This document shows, piece after piece, positions 58,601 to 64,000 of a stretch of 64,000 nt of DNA (positions are counted from its first letter, which is position 1; each line of letters starts with the position of its first letter). The stretch is from the NCBI RefSeq assembly GCF_032884065.1, contig NC_088863.1, forward strand, positions 39,527,076 through 39,591,075. The letters run 5' to 3'. The position numbers were made by a program, and so were the translations under genes. This stretch comes from Artemia franciscana. Taxonomy: Eukaryota > Arthropoda > Branchiopoda > Anostraca > Artemiidae. The notes beneath the pieces are model-generated. The model was not told the origin of the DNA. It made no database searches and saw only the letters and a program-made list of their open reading frames with translations.

Positions 58601-60260
58601 TTCCTTAAGGTTTTGATAATTTTTCATTTGTGAAGGGAAGAAATGTGAAAACTTCTCAAACATATTTTGTTAATAAATTAAAAAATAAGTCTTTTTCACT
58701 TCAAAAAGTCAGGATCAATGTGAGAACTTAGAAAGAACCGAAATTATAATACATATAATTAAAAGAGCCACCACACCCTTCATCTCTTGTTGTTTCTGCT
58801 AAAATTCCACTAGTACTTTTTTCTAAAAAATTTAGAATGTGAAAAAAGAGTAAATTTGTAATTAACAGTGTTGCAGTTGGTAATTGTTTTACAAAAGATT
58901 TAAACTGAAAATTACATTATTAGAAGTAAAAAAAAACAACTGGTTAAACTTTTCATTTTCAGAGCATCGCCATTAAAGTAAAGATTAAACGCTTTATCAC
59001 ACTGATATTATGTTACTAAGTCATTATTGAAGCATTGAGACAAAACAAAGCTCGGTCTAGGTCGATGAGCTATCTCAGAATTTTCCAAAAATTATGAGAT
59101 AGCTATTCAATTTATATCTAGTCAGAAGGAACCGTTGATGTCCTAGTTATGCCTTCTAAGAGCCTTTGATCCATTTAACTTCTGTGAAGGAAAGAGAAGT
59201 GTGGTTTCAAAATATTTGTCGTTAGTATGTGCAGTAAAAAGGGATGTCGGATCCCAACTAGACTTGGTTGGCAGTAACAGCTATTATTATACTTATGCCT
59301 GTTTATTGTATGAATCTGATTTGGTGGAAGGTGGAGGAATGTCATACATTTTTTGCTGAGAGAATTCATTCATGCTGGCCGACAGCTGCAGCCGACAGTT
59401 ATGGTGTTGGGTGCCCGTGCTCACTTGAAGTGTCTTTGAGGGAAGGGTTTTGTCATCTGTGTTCATAAGGATTGCCTTTTGGATCCCAATTAAATCTGAT
59501 AGGGATCTGCACAAAAGAAAATTATTTTCCCCTTAAAACTTACACCGATCGACATTGTCGCTTGTGCTGTTCCGCAACTTTAACCAACGTGGCACCGAAA
59601 GCTTGGTTAAAAATTAGTCTCTTATGTGATTTAAGTGATATTTTACAATTCTCTTTCATCACAATGTCTTCCAAGAAAATCTGTCTGTTGGAGTTTATTC
59701 AATGAGACAGCATGGAGGATGATGAAAAATTCTCTCCGAAACTGAGAATATTTAATTAATATTACCGGTTGAAACATAATGTACAGAAGAGCATTGCTGA
59801 GTACTTACTAATTTTTTTGCGATTTATTAGCACTGTTTTTTTTAACCGTTGGTTTTTTTTCTGTTTAACTATTTTCCAAGCATAACAAAAATTTCTGCTT
59901 TTTGTGTACTGCTGATCTTCCAGGCCAGAATTTGATACTAATGCTTATTCTTCAGCCTGCGGGGCGAATCTTGTGGAAGCAACATCTGAGCCACTGGGGG
60001 GTTTGCCTTTCCATGTCAGTGTTAGCCTAATAACTAGTAGAGTTTGAAAGTCTTCTGAAAGTCTAAAAATATATTCTTGTCCTTATTTAGTGAGCCGTAA
60101 ACCCACTTAACTTTGCTGTTTCTTTTTCTTTGCTGGAAATGCTCATCTTTTTTCTGTATTAACAGGACAAGGGGGATCCAACAAGATAGAGCTACCGGAT
60201 TACATGAAGAGGGGAGAGGGGGACAGTCAACCATTGAAGCCGGAGAACCTGAGGAACTAG
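39693..60260 (+). CDS. LDAF1/promethin-like lipid droplet assembly factor (4 coding exons)
   Basis: Exons 39693-39723, 47791-47997, 48914-49117 and 60166-60260 join to 537 nt, 178 residues plus stop. All three introns are phase 1 with GT-AG ends: donors A|GTAAGT, CAG|GTGAGC and CTG|GTATGC, and acceptors TTTTTTTTAG, ATTTTCAG and TTAACAG. The protein has a short acidic N-terminus (MDIDDIRKN), an amphipathic stretch (about 12-38), and two long hydrophobic segments (about 41-80 and 81-125). A polar tail ends in KPENLRN. Length and double membrane-hairpin layout fit LDAF1 (TMEM159/promethin), an ER protein that binds seipin and helps triglyceride lenses form. This is recognition by pattern, not alignment. 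A good Kozak context (AAAATGG) supports the start. The least certain junction is exon 3 to 4, across 11 kb. Confidence 0.7.
40189..40589. repeat. MITE with ~32-bp inner inverted repeats and TTAGG-like core
   Basis: AATGTCAACATTCACTGGTG (from about 40229) is matched by its reverse complement ending near 40557. Weaker pairing extends outward to about 40189 and 40589. The middle carries GGTTAGGTTAGATTAGG and its inverse CCTAACCTTATCTAATC. A second, left-truncated copy lies at 52660-52912. Both end in AACATATATA. It lies in intron 1 of the LDAF1-like gene. Confidence 0.75.
40590..42160. other. No recognised gene; intron 1 sequence with old repeat debris
   Basis: Contains poly-C and poly-G runs (41001-41018, 41633-41643) and traces of G-rich interspersed repeats. 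The open frames at 40952-41179 and 41742-41963 have no protein-like motif. Confidence 0.35.
42164..42436 (+). repeat. tRNA-related SINE, plus orientation
   Basis: The head has Pol III-like boxes: TGGTTAGTGCG (42190-42200, box A) and GGCTTGAGTCC (42234-42244, box B), 34 bp apart. Between them GACTTGTAATCC resembles an anticodon arm. The body then has ATGACTTTGTAAG and CAGCTCCAATGA. The same head and body occur inverted at 42556-42845. The wide box spacing suggests a class II (Ser/Leu-type) tRNA ancestor, which is only an inference. Confidence 0.7.
42556..42845 (-). repeat. tRNA-related SINE, minus orientation, same family
   Basis: On the minus strand: CCCGAGTGGTTGACAC (box A, about 42832-42817), GGTTCGAGTTC (box B, 42779-42769), then ATGACTTTGTAAGC, GACCCAGCTC, GGAGAAATCC and a tail with GGGCTATGAAACGGAGATC. 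It shares the head and body order of 42164-42436, so it is one SINE family in a tail-to-tail pair in intron 1. Confidence 0.7.
44000..44068. repeat. (TA)n microsatellite inside Helitron 1
   Basis: About 34 TA units directly after the helicase stop codon in Helitron orientation. A matching TA tract sits at the same place in Helitron 2. Confidence 0.95.
44070..44267 (-). pseudogene. Helitron RepHel helicase C-terminus remnant (copy 1)
   Basis: In the minus frame ending with TAA at 44070-44072 the sequence reads VRLAITINKARGQSLE, two stops, GIDLNTDCFSHGQLYVACSR, then VGKPDNLFICTDNGTAKNVV and HSQVLRS. This is the final part of the Pif1-family (SF1) helicase of Helitrons, motif V/VI region (TINK-x-x-GQ, HGQLYVA-SR). 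Only about 65 residues remain, with two adjacent stops. The rest of the Rep/helicase protein is gone, replaced upstream by minisatellite sequence. Confidence 0.9.
44280..44830. repeat. Imperfect minisatellite GTGTCCCGGTCGTCATTT in Helitron 1
   Basis: Many irregular copies of GTGTCCCGGTCGTCATTTGT mixed with ATATTCCCT and TTTCTCTTTGAGTGTC pieces. The same material fills 55810-56350 in Helitron 2. Open frames such as 44392-44604 are repeat translations. Confidence 0.85.
46079..46212. repeat. (CT)n microsatellite
   Basis: About 30 uninterrupted CT units from 46079, then interrupted CTCTCT/CCTC to 46212. Serine/leucine-repeat open frames here are artefacts. Confidence 0.97.
46213..47329. other. 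No recognised gene; intron 1 sequence
   Basis: AT-rich. The plus frame 46271-46573 has no recognisable motif. It ends where a family A fragment begins. Confidence 0.35.
47330..47625 (-). repeat. Family A fragment (terminal part), minus orientation
   Basis: Landmarks GCTGAATCTGATGGTGTGAT (47361), CGTAACTTTTGATGGGTAAC (47452) and the mutated terminal hairpin near 47595-47620 match the end of family A. It ends about 165 bp before exon 2 of the LDAF1-like gene. Confidence 0.7.
47791..47997 (+). CDS. LDAF1-like gene, exon 2
   Basis: 207 nt between a strong acceptor (C-T-rich tract ending TTTTTTTTAG) and the consensus donor CAG|GTGAGC. It encodes GKLASFMSGIGLDMDRTMNE, then a basic stretch RFAKVRP, then the first hydrophobic segment up to FISFFVVA. 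This is the membrane-entry half of the hairpin protein. Codon use is unbiased and free of stops, unlike the flanking introns. Confidence 0.75.
47998..48913 (+). other. Intron 2 of the LDAF1-like gene, with two cryptic acceptors
   Basis: No transposon recognised. A strong pyrimidine tract and TTTAG end at 48328, followed by GTGATGCTAAATAA, which would end the protein after four residues. A second tract ending CTAAAAAAG near 48401 opens 34 codons starting GGISGASYEAMRAAQDLPHL. Both keep phase 1 with exon 2. Confidence 0.4.
48914..49117 (+). CDS. LDAF1-like gene, exon 3
   Basis: 204 nt after the acceptor TTATTTTCAG. It encodes LLLGFGALMLAIALVVVACV, then AIPPALMLISFYLG, then a polar exit region KLTSSCWSALQGSHVPG and EPVPLFP. 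The donor CTG|GTATGC keeps phase 1. If the donor is not used the frame runs 25 codons further (with another hydrophobic run LIMLLLLITIL) to a stop at 49192-49194, which would give a shorter alternative C-terminus. Confidence 0.7.
49200..51885 (-). mobile_element. CR1/L2-type LINE, 5'-truncated, antisense in intron 3
   Basis: The minus-strand pol ORF runs from the end of the endonuclease domain (51880) through RT to a C-terminal domain ending at 49417, with an AT-rich 3' UTR to about 49200. The 5' end is cut off where a family A terminal hairpin starts (about 51885). The 3' end lies about 80 bp beyond the exon 3 donor. It is antisense to the host gene. Confidence 0.85.
49417..51880 (-). pseudogene. 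CR1/L2-type LINE endonuclease/reverse transcriptase remnant
   Basis: In order on the minus strand: endonuclease end with YGLFPTINICTRVTALTSKL then LDNIF (51810-51735, matching the usual G-x-x-PT-I-x-x-P-T-R-x-T...S...DNIF), and WLSPSLLRCINTKDKLYK (51440). Then SAGSDYINLLVLK (50950), KIARITPISKGGNKNDQGNY and RPISL (50770), HPNQFGFRKGRTTEMAI (50670), GVFLDLVKAFDAVDHRILL (50560) and MGPTLFLIFINDLPDF (50360). Then FADYSTLM (50240) where FADD is expected, and HPYILYCSSIWLG with IQNNAIQVFCGVG (49880-49760). The catalytic second aspartate is replaced by tyrosine. Stops and frame changes break it into six pieces. An L2/Crack/Daphne-like subclade is possible. Confidence 0.9.
51886..51960 (+). repeat. 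Family A terminal fragment
   Basis: The terminal hairpin CTGTTCGTGGTAACGAACTG and AAGGAGCAACTCGGCTCAAT are followed by the first 30 bp of the body. It then switches to family B sequence at about 51960. Confidence 0.8.
51960..52655 (-). repeat. Family B element, minus orientation, about two internal units
   Basis: On the minus strand it starts at 52655 with AAGAGCTAAGAGCTCATAAG then GCACTTGTGACGAGG, as at 22452. It runs through the CAGATGGTCGAATCGGGG block and two ~290-bp units and stops at 51960. It is the same element as 22452-25175 but with far fewer tandem units and no right-end hairpin. Confidence 0.8.
52660..52912. repeat. MITE copy 2, left-truncated
   Basis: Contains GGTTAGGTTAAATTAGG and the inverse CCAACCTAATCTAACC. 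Its right end CACCGGTGAATGTTGACATC...AACATATATA matches the right end of the 40189-40589 element. The left outer inverted repeat is missing; family B abuts directly. Confidence 0.7.
52915..54065 (+). repeat. Family A copy with internal deletion, plus orientation
   Basis: Terminal hairpin and AAGAGCGACCCGGCTCAATA at 52920-52965, then the body to CCTGAGAAAATG (53103), then a jump to AAGTGTACAGACTTTTTCAGG. Relative to 5985-7637, about 500 bp of body are deleted. Foldback 53285-53500, spacer, and foldback 53785-54065 follow in the normal order. Confidence 0.75.
55605..55806 (-). pseudogene. Helitron RepHel helicase C-terminus remnant (copy 2)
   Basis: Ending at TAA 55605-55607, the minus strand reads YVACSRVGKPDNLFICTDNG, then TAKNVVYSQVLRS. 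Upstream (plus 55740-55805) lie the RLAITINKA-type sequence and a frameshift relative to copy 1 caused by a missing A in the AAAACAATC run. This is the Pif1-family helicase motif VI end; no Rep domain or Walker motif remains. It differs from copy 1 at few positions (H to Y before SQVL). Confidence 0.88.
56400..57240. repeat. 427-bp duplicated 5' terminal segment in Helitron 2
   Basis: CAACTTATTTTTATATATAT occurs at 56791 and again at 57218, each preceded by the same GACGTCATATGCGGACAAAC block and T-rich (TTTTTAG)n tract. The period is 427 bp. The outer copy carries the real 5' end. Confidence 0.8.
58381..60165. other. Mostly unannotated end of intron 3
   Basis: Largely unique AT-rich DNA. 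A plus frame at 59472-59705 includes CRLCCSATLTNVAPKAWLKI, reminiscent of a ZAD/C-x-x-C zinc-finger start, but the second cysteine pair is missing. Not called as a gene. Confidence 0.35.
60166..60260 (+). CDS. LDAF1-like gene, exon 4 (last coding exon)
   Basis: It follows the acceptor CTGTATTAACAG. In phase 1 it reads GQGGSNKIELPDYMKRGEG and stops at 60258-60260. About 330 nt of 3' UTR would follow to the AATAAA at 60588. A second frame stays open from before the acceptor to 60480 and has protein-like composition (see findings), so the choice of frame is not certain. Confidence 0.55.
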
Positions 60261-60587
60261 AACGAATAGCTGAAGTCGAAGATCCTATCTTACTCCAACC
60301 TTTGGACAGACATGTGATTGTTGACAAGAAAACTGATAACAGTTGGACTATTTTTCTAGAGTGTTTCTTGATTTTGCATTGGTTAGTAATTCAGACAGTC
60401 CTTTCTTATGGATTTGATTCCGGAATTAGTCTCTCTCTTCTTGTTATTCTATTTGTTTTCTTATTGAGAAAGTATCTGTAACATTATTGCTGTACTACCA
60501 ATTGCTTGCGGCGTGTTTATACTTGTGTGACCTGTTGCTCGCCGGTAATGGACTGTTCCATGTTATACGTTCCCTTTTTTATGATTG

Positions 60588-60593
60588 AATAAA
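60588..60593 (+). promoter_or_regulatory. Poly(A) signal AATAAA of the LDAF1-like gene
   Basis: AATAAA about 330 bp after the stop codon in exon 4 and about 110 bp after the end of the alternative open frame, followed by a GT-rich stretch (TGATGTTAGTAGAG). Position fits a 3' end near 60610. Confidence 0.55.
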
Positions 60594-60610
60594 ATGATGT
60601 TAGTAGAGAT

Positions 60611-61228
60611 TTTTTGAAATTCAGTTTATATTTAAGGAGTATAAAATAGGCCTTTCAGAAAGTGATAGAATGAATCAAATAGCAACAGACAATTTGGAAT
60701 TCGGAAAATCTCACCGTTTGGATTTCTTCTTGTTCGTTAAACAGAAACAGACTAGGAAAACCTTTCAGTTTTTCTACCTTTTCCTTGTCTAATTAAAGTA
60801 GTTCTGACCGAAAGTTATGTTGAAACGGATGTAAAATGTGAAACGGATGGCATTTCCAGAATTCCATGTTCCCACACTAAACAGAGGGACACCCAGGATT
60901 TGGCTCTCTCGGGACAAAATGAGGGGCGTTTTTTTCGTTTTTAGTTAAACCACGAAAAATTTATAATCGCCCAAACTTTTTGCGATTGTTTTATCTTTAT
61001 TTTCTAAATCGTAGGCTTTTGTTCTAACATTAAAGAACTGAATCAAAAGTTGAATCGATTTTAGGTTTACACCATGTTTGTTGCAAAATTCAATTGAAAA
61101 ATCAAACTATTGTTTCAAAATCAAGTAAAGAGTGACGTTAAAACTTAAAAGAGCAGAAATTAGCCTAATTCAGAAAGAAAAATTACTATTAAACCCTGAA
61201 TACTCCTTCCCGGTTCGTAACGTCTAAG
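60611..61228. other. No recognised feature
   Basis: AT-rich spacer after the gene. A family A-like trace (AGTAAAGAGTGACGTTAAAA) at about 61122-61141. No coding frame. Confidence 0.35.
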
Positions 61229-61680
61229 CTATTGCTGGTGCTTTATTAATTTTAAGCTACATTGTCGTTTAAAACGAGAAATTGGCATGTAAAGCCTACT
61301 GTTATTAAAAACAGATGTACAGAGATCGACGCCAACAAATTCGAAAGTTTGCCCTTGACGTTTATGTATTGTCATCGCATGTCGGTCGAAATGATAATTG
61401 ATGTCGTTGTACTCTACATCTAAGTTGACTTTTACTAGTGTCATGCGTTGCTCCAGAAATGTAAACTTTATTCAGATTTTTTTTATCTAGTAATTTTATT
61501 TGCCTTATTTCTAACAACCAGGCGTGCTCCATTACACTTATCTTCGGAAATATCTAAGATACGCATAAGCATAACTATTGTATTTTTCTTAAGTTTTAAG
61601 TCATGTGGGCACCAAATCTGCAGTATCAGTTGAATTGAGGAATTTTGGAGTGAATTCCATTCCTCCTTTCTGTATATCAT
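61229..61680 (-). pseudogene. Helitron/Pif1-type helicase remnant, minus strand
   Basis: Two minus frames joined by a frameshift. Upstream (61680-61483): LKLKKNTIVMLMRILDISED then KCNGARLVV, matching the Helitron helicase block where a lattice of L-x-x-G-x-x-(V/I)-M-L-x-R-N-x-(D/N) precedes LCNGTRL-V. Downstream (61444-61229): RHAMTIHKRQGQTFEFVGVD and LYMPISRF, matching AMTI-K-x-x-GQT...LYVA-SR (motif V/VI). It belongs to a different Helitron lineage from the copies at 44 and 55 kb. Walker motifs and the Rep domain are not present in the window. Confidence 0.85.
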
Positions 61681-62104
61681 TCACAGAATATTAATTTTTA
61701 TAAGATTTGCATTTTCCTGGGAAGGGGTCGACAATTTTTGTATTTATTTTACTTATATTATTTATTTTACGAACATTTTTTTTGGATTAAATCCTGTGAA
61801 GCTTGCTAGATTTCAGTGACTGTTATTTCGCAATATTTTGTATTGGATTAAATTGACCTGGACTATATTCAAGCTATCTACTTGCTATTTGGACAATATA
61901 TGAGTTTTTCGCTGGACTGACCGACTCTGGACTCTGATTACATTACAATTAAAACTGGTTTCAAGTAAGTGCTAATTTGAAGCCTAATCATAGTGTGCAG
62001 GTTGGCAACTCTGCTTCCAACTGCAACTGTACCATTTACATCTAGATATGCCAATTGTATCATTTACACTCTACTGAAAGGAAGTTAAGGATAATTGCGA
62101 ATAT

Positions 62105-63183
62105 GTGCACTGCCCTGTAATGAATTTTCTGCAAAATAACTGGGAAAAAGGAATTCAAGACGATATTATTTTTCAACACACATTAGACTTTTTTGAATGC
62201 GGTGTTATTACTAATGCAAAAAATGCATTTTGGGCGAAAGTTGCGCCTAATGATAATTGCCCACGGCGCATCGCCGCGAAAGCTTCTACAAATAATGTAA
62301 AAGATATTCTCGACCTTATTAAAAAATTAGCGTCTGAGGAGGTATAGACTCCGATTTATCTTATCAAGTCTCCCACCGAGGCTCCCATTGTGCCTGCTGT
62401 GGCTTACTCTATGCCTTCTACATAGGTTAATCGTGAGGAAAAACTGCTCAAGGTCGTTGCGACAAAACTGGATGCTTATGAATTGAATTACCCACAACTG
62501 CCAAAGCCTACAGTTCCCTACTTGCATGCTACTATTGTTGTGTCGAACCTTCCCCCTACTCTCTCAGACCCAATAAAATGAAAAGTTGTCACAGATCAGA
62601 TAAATGTTCTTGAATCAATCAATAGTATACATTCAGGACGTGGCAAACTGATTATCAATATAGATAAGTCATTTGCCGAAGATTTCCGTTCGGCGGTAAC
62701 CGGAGCGATAACTGGCTCTTCTGCGAAAGTGCAAACTAAGAAGTTTTACGGCCTCTTGAAGGGAATTCCATGCGATTTGAACTAACTCACCTGATATCCT
62801 GCCCTGGTGTTTTTGACGCCTCTAAGTTAGGGAGATCCACTGCGGTAAAACTGGAATTCTCTGACACGGTGTCAAGAGCCGAAGCGTTACGATATGGTAT
62901 AAAAGTAGGATATGAAAACCTACGCCTTTATGAGTTCGAGGTGATTCCCCGTTGTTGTAGCATTTGCCGGTCCCCTGAACATCTCCAGTCGTCTTGTCTC
63001 AGATAAAGACTCGCCTTGCAATTTGTCACCTATGTGTGCAAACTGTGGAGGCAAGCGCGTTTCATATAGCTTCACATGTCCTAAACTGAAAGCAATTGCA
63101 AGTCGTAATTTGCTTAAAACTGCCTTCATATTCGGAACACAAGCCATCGAATACCCTATTCTAGCCTATTTGAACGGCCATGT
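62105..63183 (+). pseudogene. Gag-like ORF1 remnant of a LINE, with CCHC knuckle
   Basis: Plus-strand frames, with stops near 62346, 62424 and 62579 and a frameshift near 62780, spell a continuous ORF1-like protein. The N-terminal part has FFECGVITNAKNAFWAKVAP. A middle domain with LHATIVVSNLPPTLSDP and FYGLLKGIPCDL follows, then FDASKLGRSTAVKLEFSDTV, GYENLRLYEFEVIPRC and the knuckle CSICRSPEHLQSSC (62955-62997, intact C-x2-C-x4-H-x4-C). A second knuckle-like CANCGGKRVSYSFTCPKL lies near 63040. The order of an RRM-like domain, the LGRS block and knuckles is that of I/Jockey-type ORF1 proteins. The last residues run into the 150-bp tandem repeat. No pol ORF follows. Confidence 0.75.
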
Positions 63184-63772
63184 CTTCTCATTTAGATAAA
63201 CTCGTATTTTCGTCCGCTATTTTGAATTTTTAGGCAACTAGTGGCACTACGGTACAACTTAAGTTATTTTTGCCTTCATATTCGGAACATAAGCCATCGA
63301 TTACCCTATACTAGCCTATTTGAACGGCCATGTCTTCTCATTTAGATAAACTCGTATTTTCGTCCGCTATTTTGAATTTTTAGGCAACTAGTGGCACTAC
63401 GGTACAACTTAAGTTATTTTTGCCTTCATATTCGGAACCTAAGCCATCGATTACCCTATTCTAGCCTATTTGAACGGCCATGTCTTCTCATTTAGATAAC
63501 CTCGTATTTTCATCCGCTATTTTGAATTTTGAGGCACTTAGTGGCACTACGGTACAACTTAAGTTATTTTTGCCTTCATATTCGGAATATAAGCCATCGA
63601 TTATCCTATTCTAGCCTATTTGAACGGCCATGTATTCTCATTTAGATAAACTCGTATTTTCATCCGCTATTTTGAATTTTGAGGCACCTAGTGGCACTAC
63701 GGTACAACTTAAGTTATTTTTGCCCTCATATTCGGAACCTAAGCCATCGATTACCCTATTCTAGCCTATTTG
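63121..63772. repeat. Tandem repeat, exact 150-bp period, about 4.3 copies
   Basis: TGCC(T/C)TCATATTCGGAA begins at 63121, 63271, 63421, 63571 and 63721. Copies differ by a handful of substitutions and no indels were noticed. The first copy starts inside the gag-like ORF1, so the array arose from or next to that element. Confidence 0.95.
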
Positions 63773-64000
63773 ATAGAGAGAGAAAGATGGGTTTATTAAT
63801 ATAAATAACAAAACAAGCAAATGGCCCGAAGCAAAGCTTGTTTGGGCTTACAACCCCAATACACACACAAATAAAACAATACGAAAAAGAAGAAAAAATA
63901 AAAAGAAAAGAAAAGGAAAAGAAAAAAGAAAGAAAGAAGAAGAAAAAAAATGATCAATTACCCTGCATTTCAATCGAAACGGATTTACACTTCAAAAGAG
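63773..64000 (-). mobile_element. Probable 3' UTR of a LINE, running off the right edge
   Basis: The minus strand reads GGGTTGTAAGCCCAAACAAG, CTTTGCTTCGGGCCATTTG, TTTATATTAATAAACCCATC and then TTTCTCTCTC before the junction at 63773. The layout and the AATAAA near the end resemble 3' ends of L2/CR1-like LINEs such as the one ending at 49200, but no coding part is in the window. Confidence 0.4.

Overview
This is a eukaryotic, AT-rich, gene-poor window packed with transposable elements. Non-LTR retrotransposons of several clades, Helitrons, a hAT element, a Ty3/Gypsy remnant, tRNA-related SINEs, foldback repeats and satellites all appear. One multi-exon gene has GT-AG introns. Nothing prokaryotic is present. 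The element mix suits an arthropod. The ~1.6 kb repeat called family A here feels like brine-shrimp (Artemia) genomic repeats from memory, but that is a guess and no sequence was compared.

Layout. 1-3.0 kb: minus-strand Jockey-like retrotransposon (gag-like ORF1, start of ORF2) running off the left edge. 3.3-4.07 kb: 3' end of a CR1-like LINE. 5.48 kb: tRNA-Lys(UUU)-like gene, then a 360-bp foldback. 6.0-10 kb: family A repeats, one split by an 890-bp hAT element with 8-bp target duplications and a transposase first-exon remnant. 10.8-13.5 kb: no recognised genes. 13.56-14.59 kb: ten copies of a ~103-bp satellite. 15.2-22.4 kb: family A and other old repeats. 22.45-25.18 kb: family B, carrying an internal ~290-bp tandem array. 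28.39-30.93 kb: RTE-like LINE inserted into an older repeat. 31.4-39.3 kb: AT-rich DNA with foldbacks, a LINE tail, a Gypsy pol remnant and a 186-bp duplication.

39.6-60.6 kb holds the one convincing host gene, on the plus strand. Four coding exons (39693-39723, 47791-47997, 48914-49117, 60166-60260) join with phase-1 introns into a 178-residue double-hydrophobic-hairpin protein like LDAF1/promethin, the seipin partner in lipid-droplet formation. Intron 1 (8 kb) holds a MITE, two SINEs and a family A copy with a Helitron nested in it. Intron 3 (11 kb) holds an antisense CR1/L2-type LINE, an inverted family B copy, a truncated MITE, another family A copy, and a ~440-bp repeat array into which a second Helitron inserted with intact A|TC...CTAG|T ends.

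60.6-64 kb: Helitron helicase remnant (minus), a broken gag-like ORF1 of another LINE (plus) that runs into a 150-bp tandem array, and a probable LINE 3' end at the right edge.

No new functional system was found. The more original observations are the nested structures, the duplicated Helitron 5' ends, the unclassified family A and B repeats, and a possible second reading frame in the last exon of the LDAF1-like gene. All calls come from reading the sequence by eye. Repeat boundaries are approximate unless stated otherwise.
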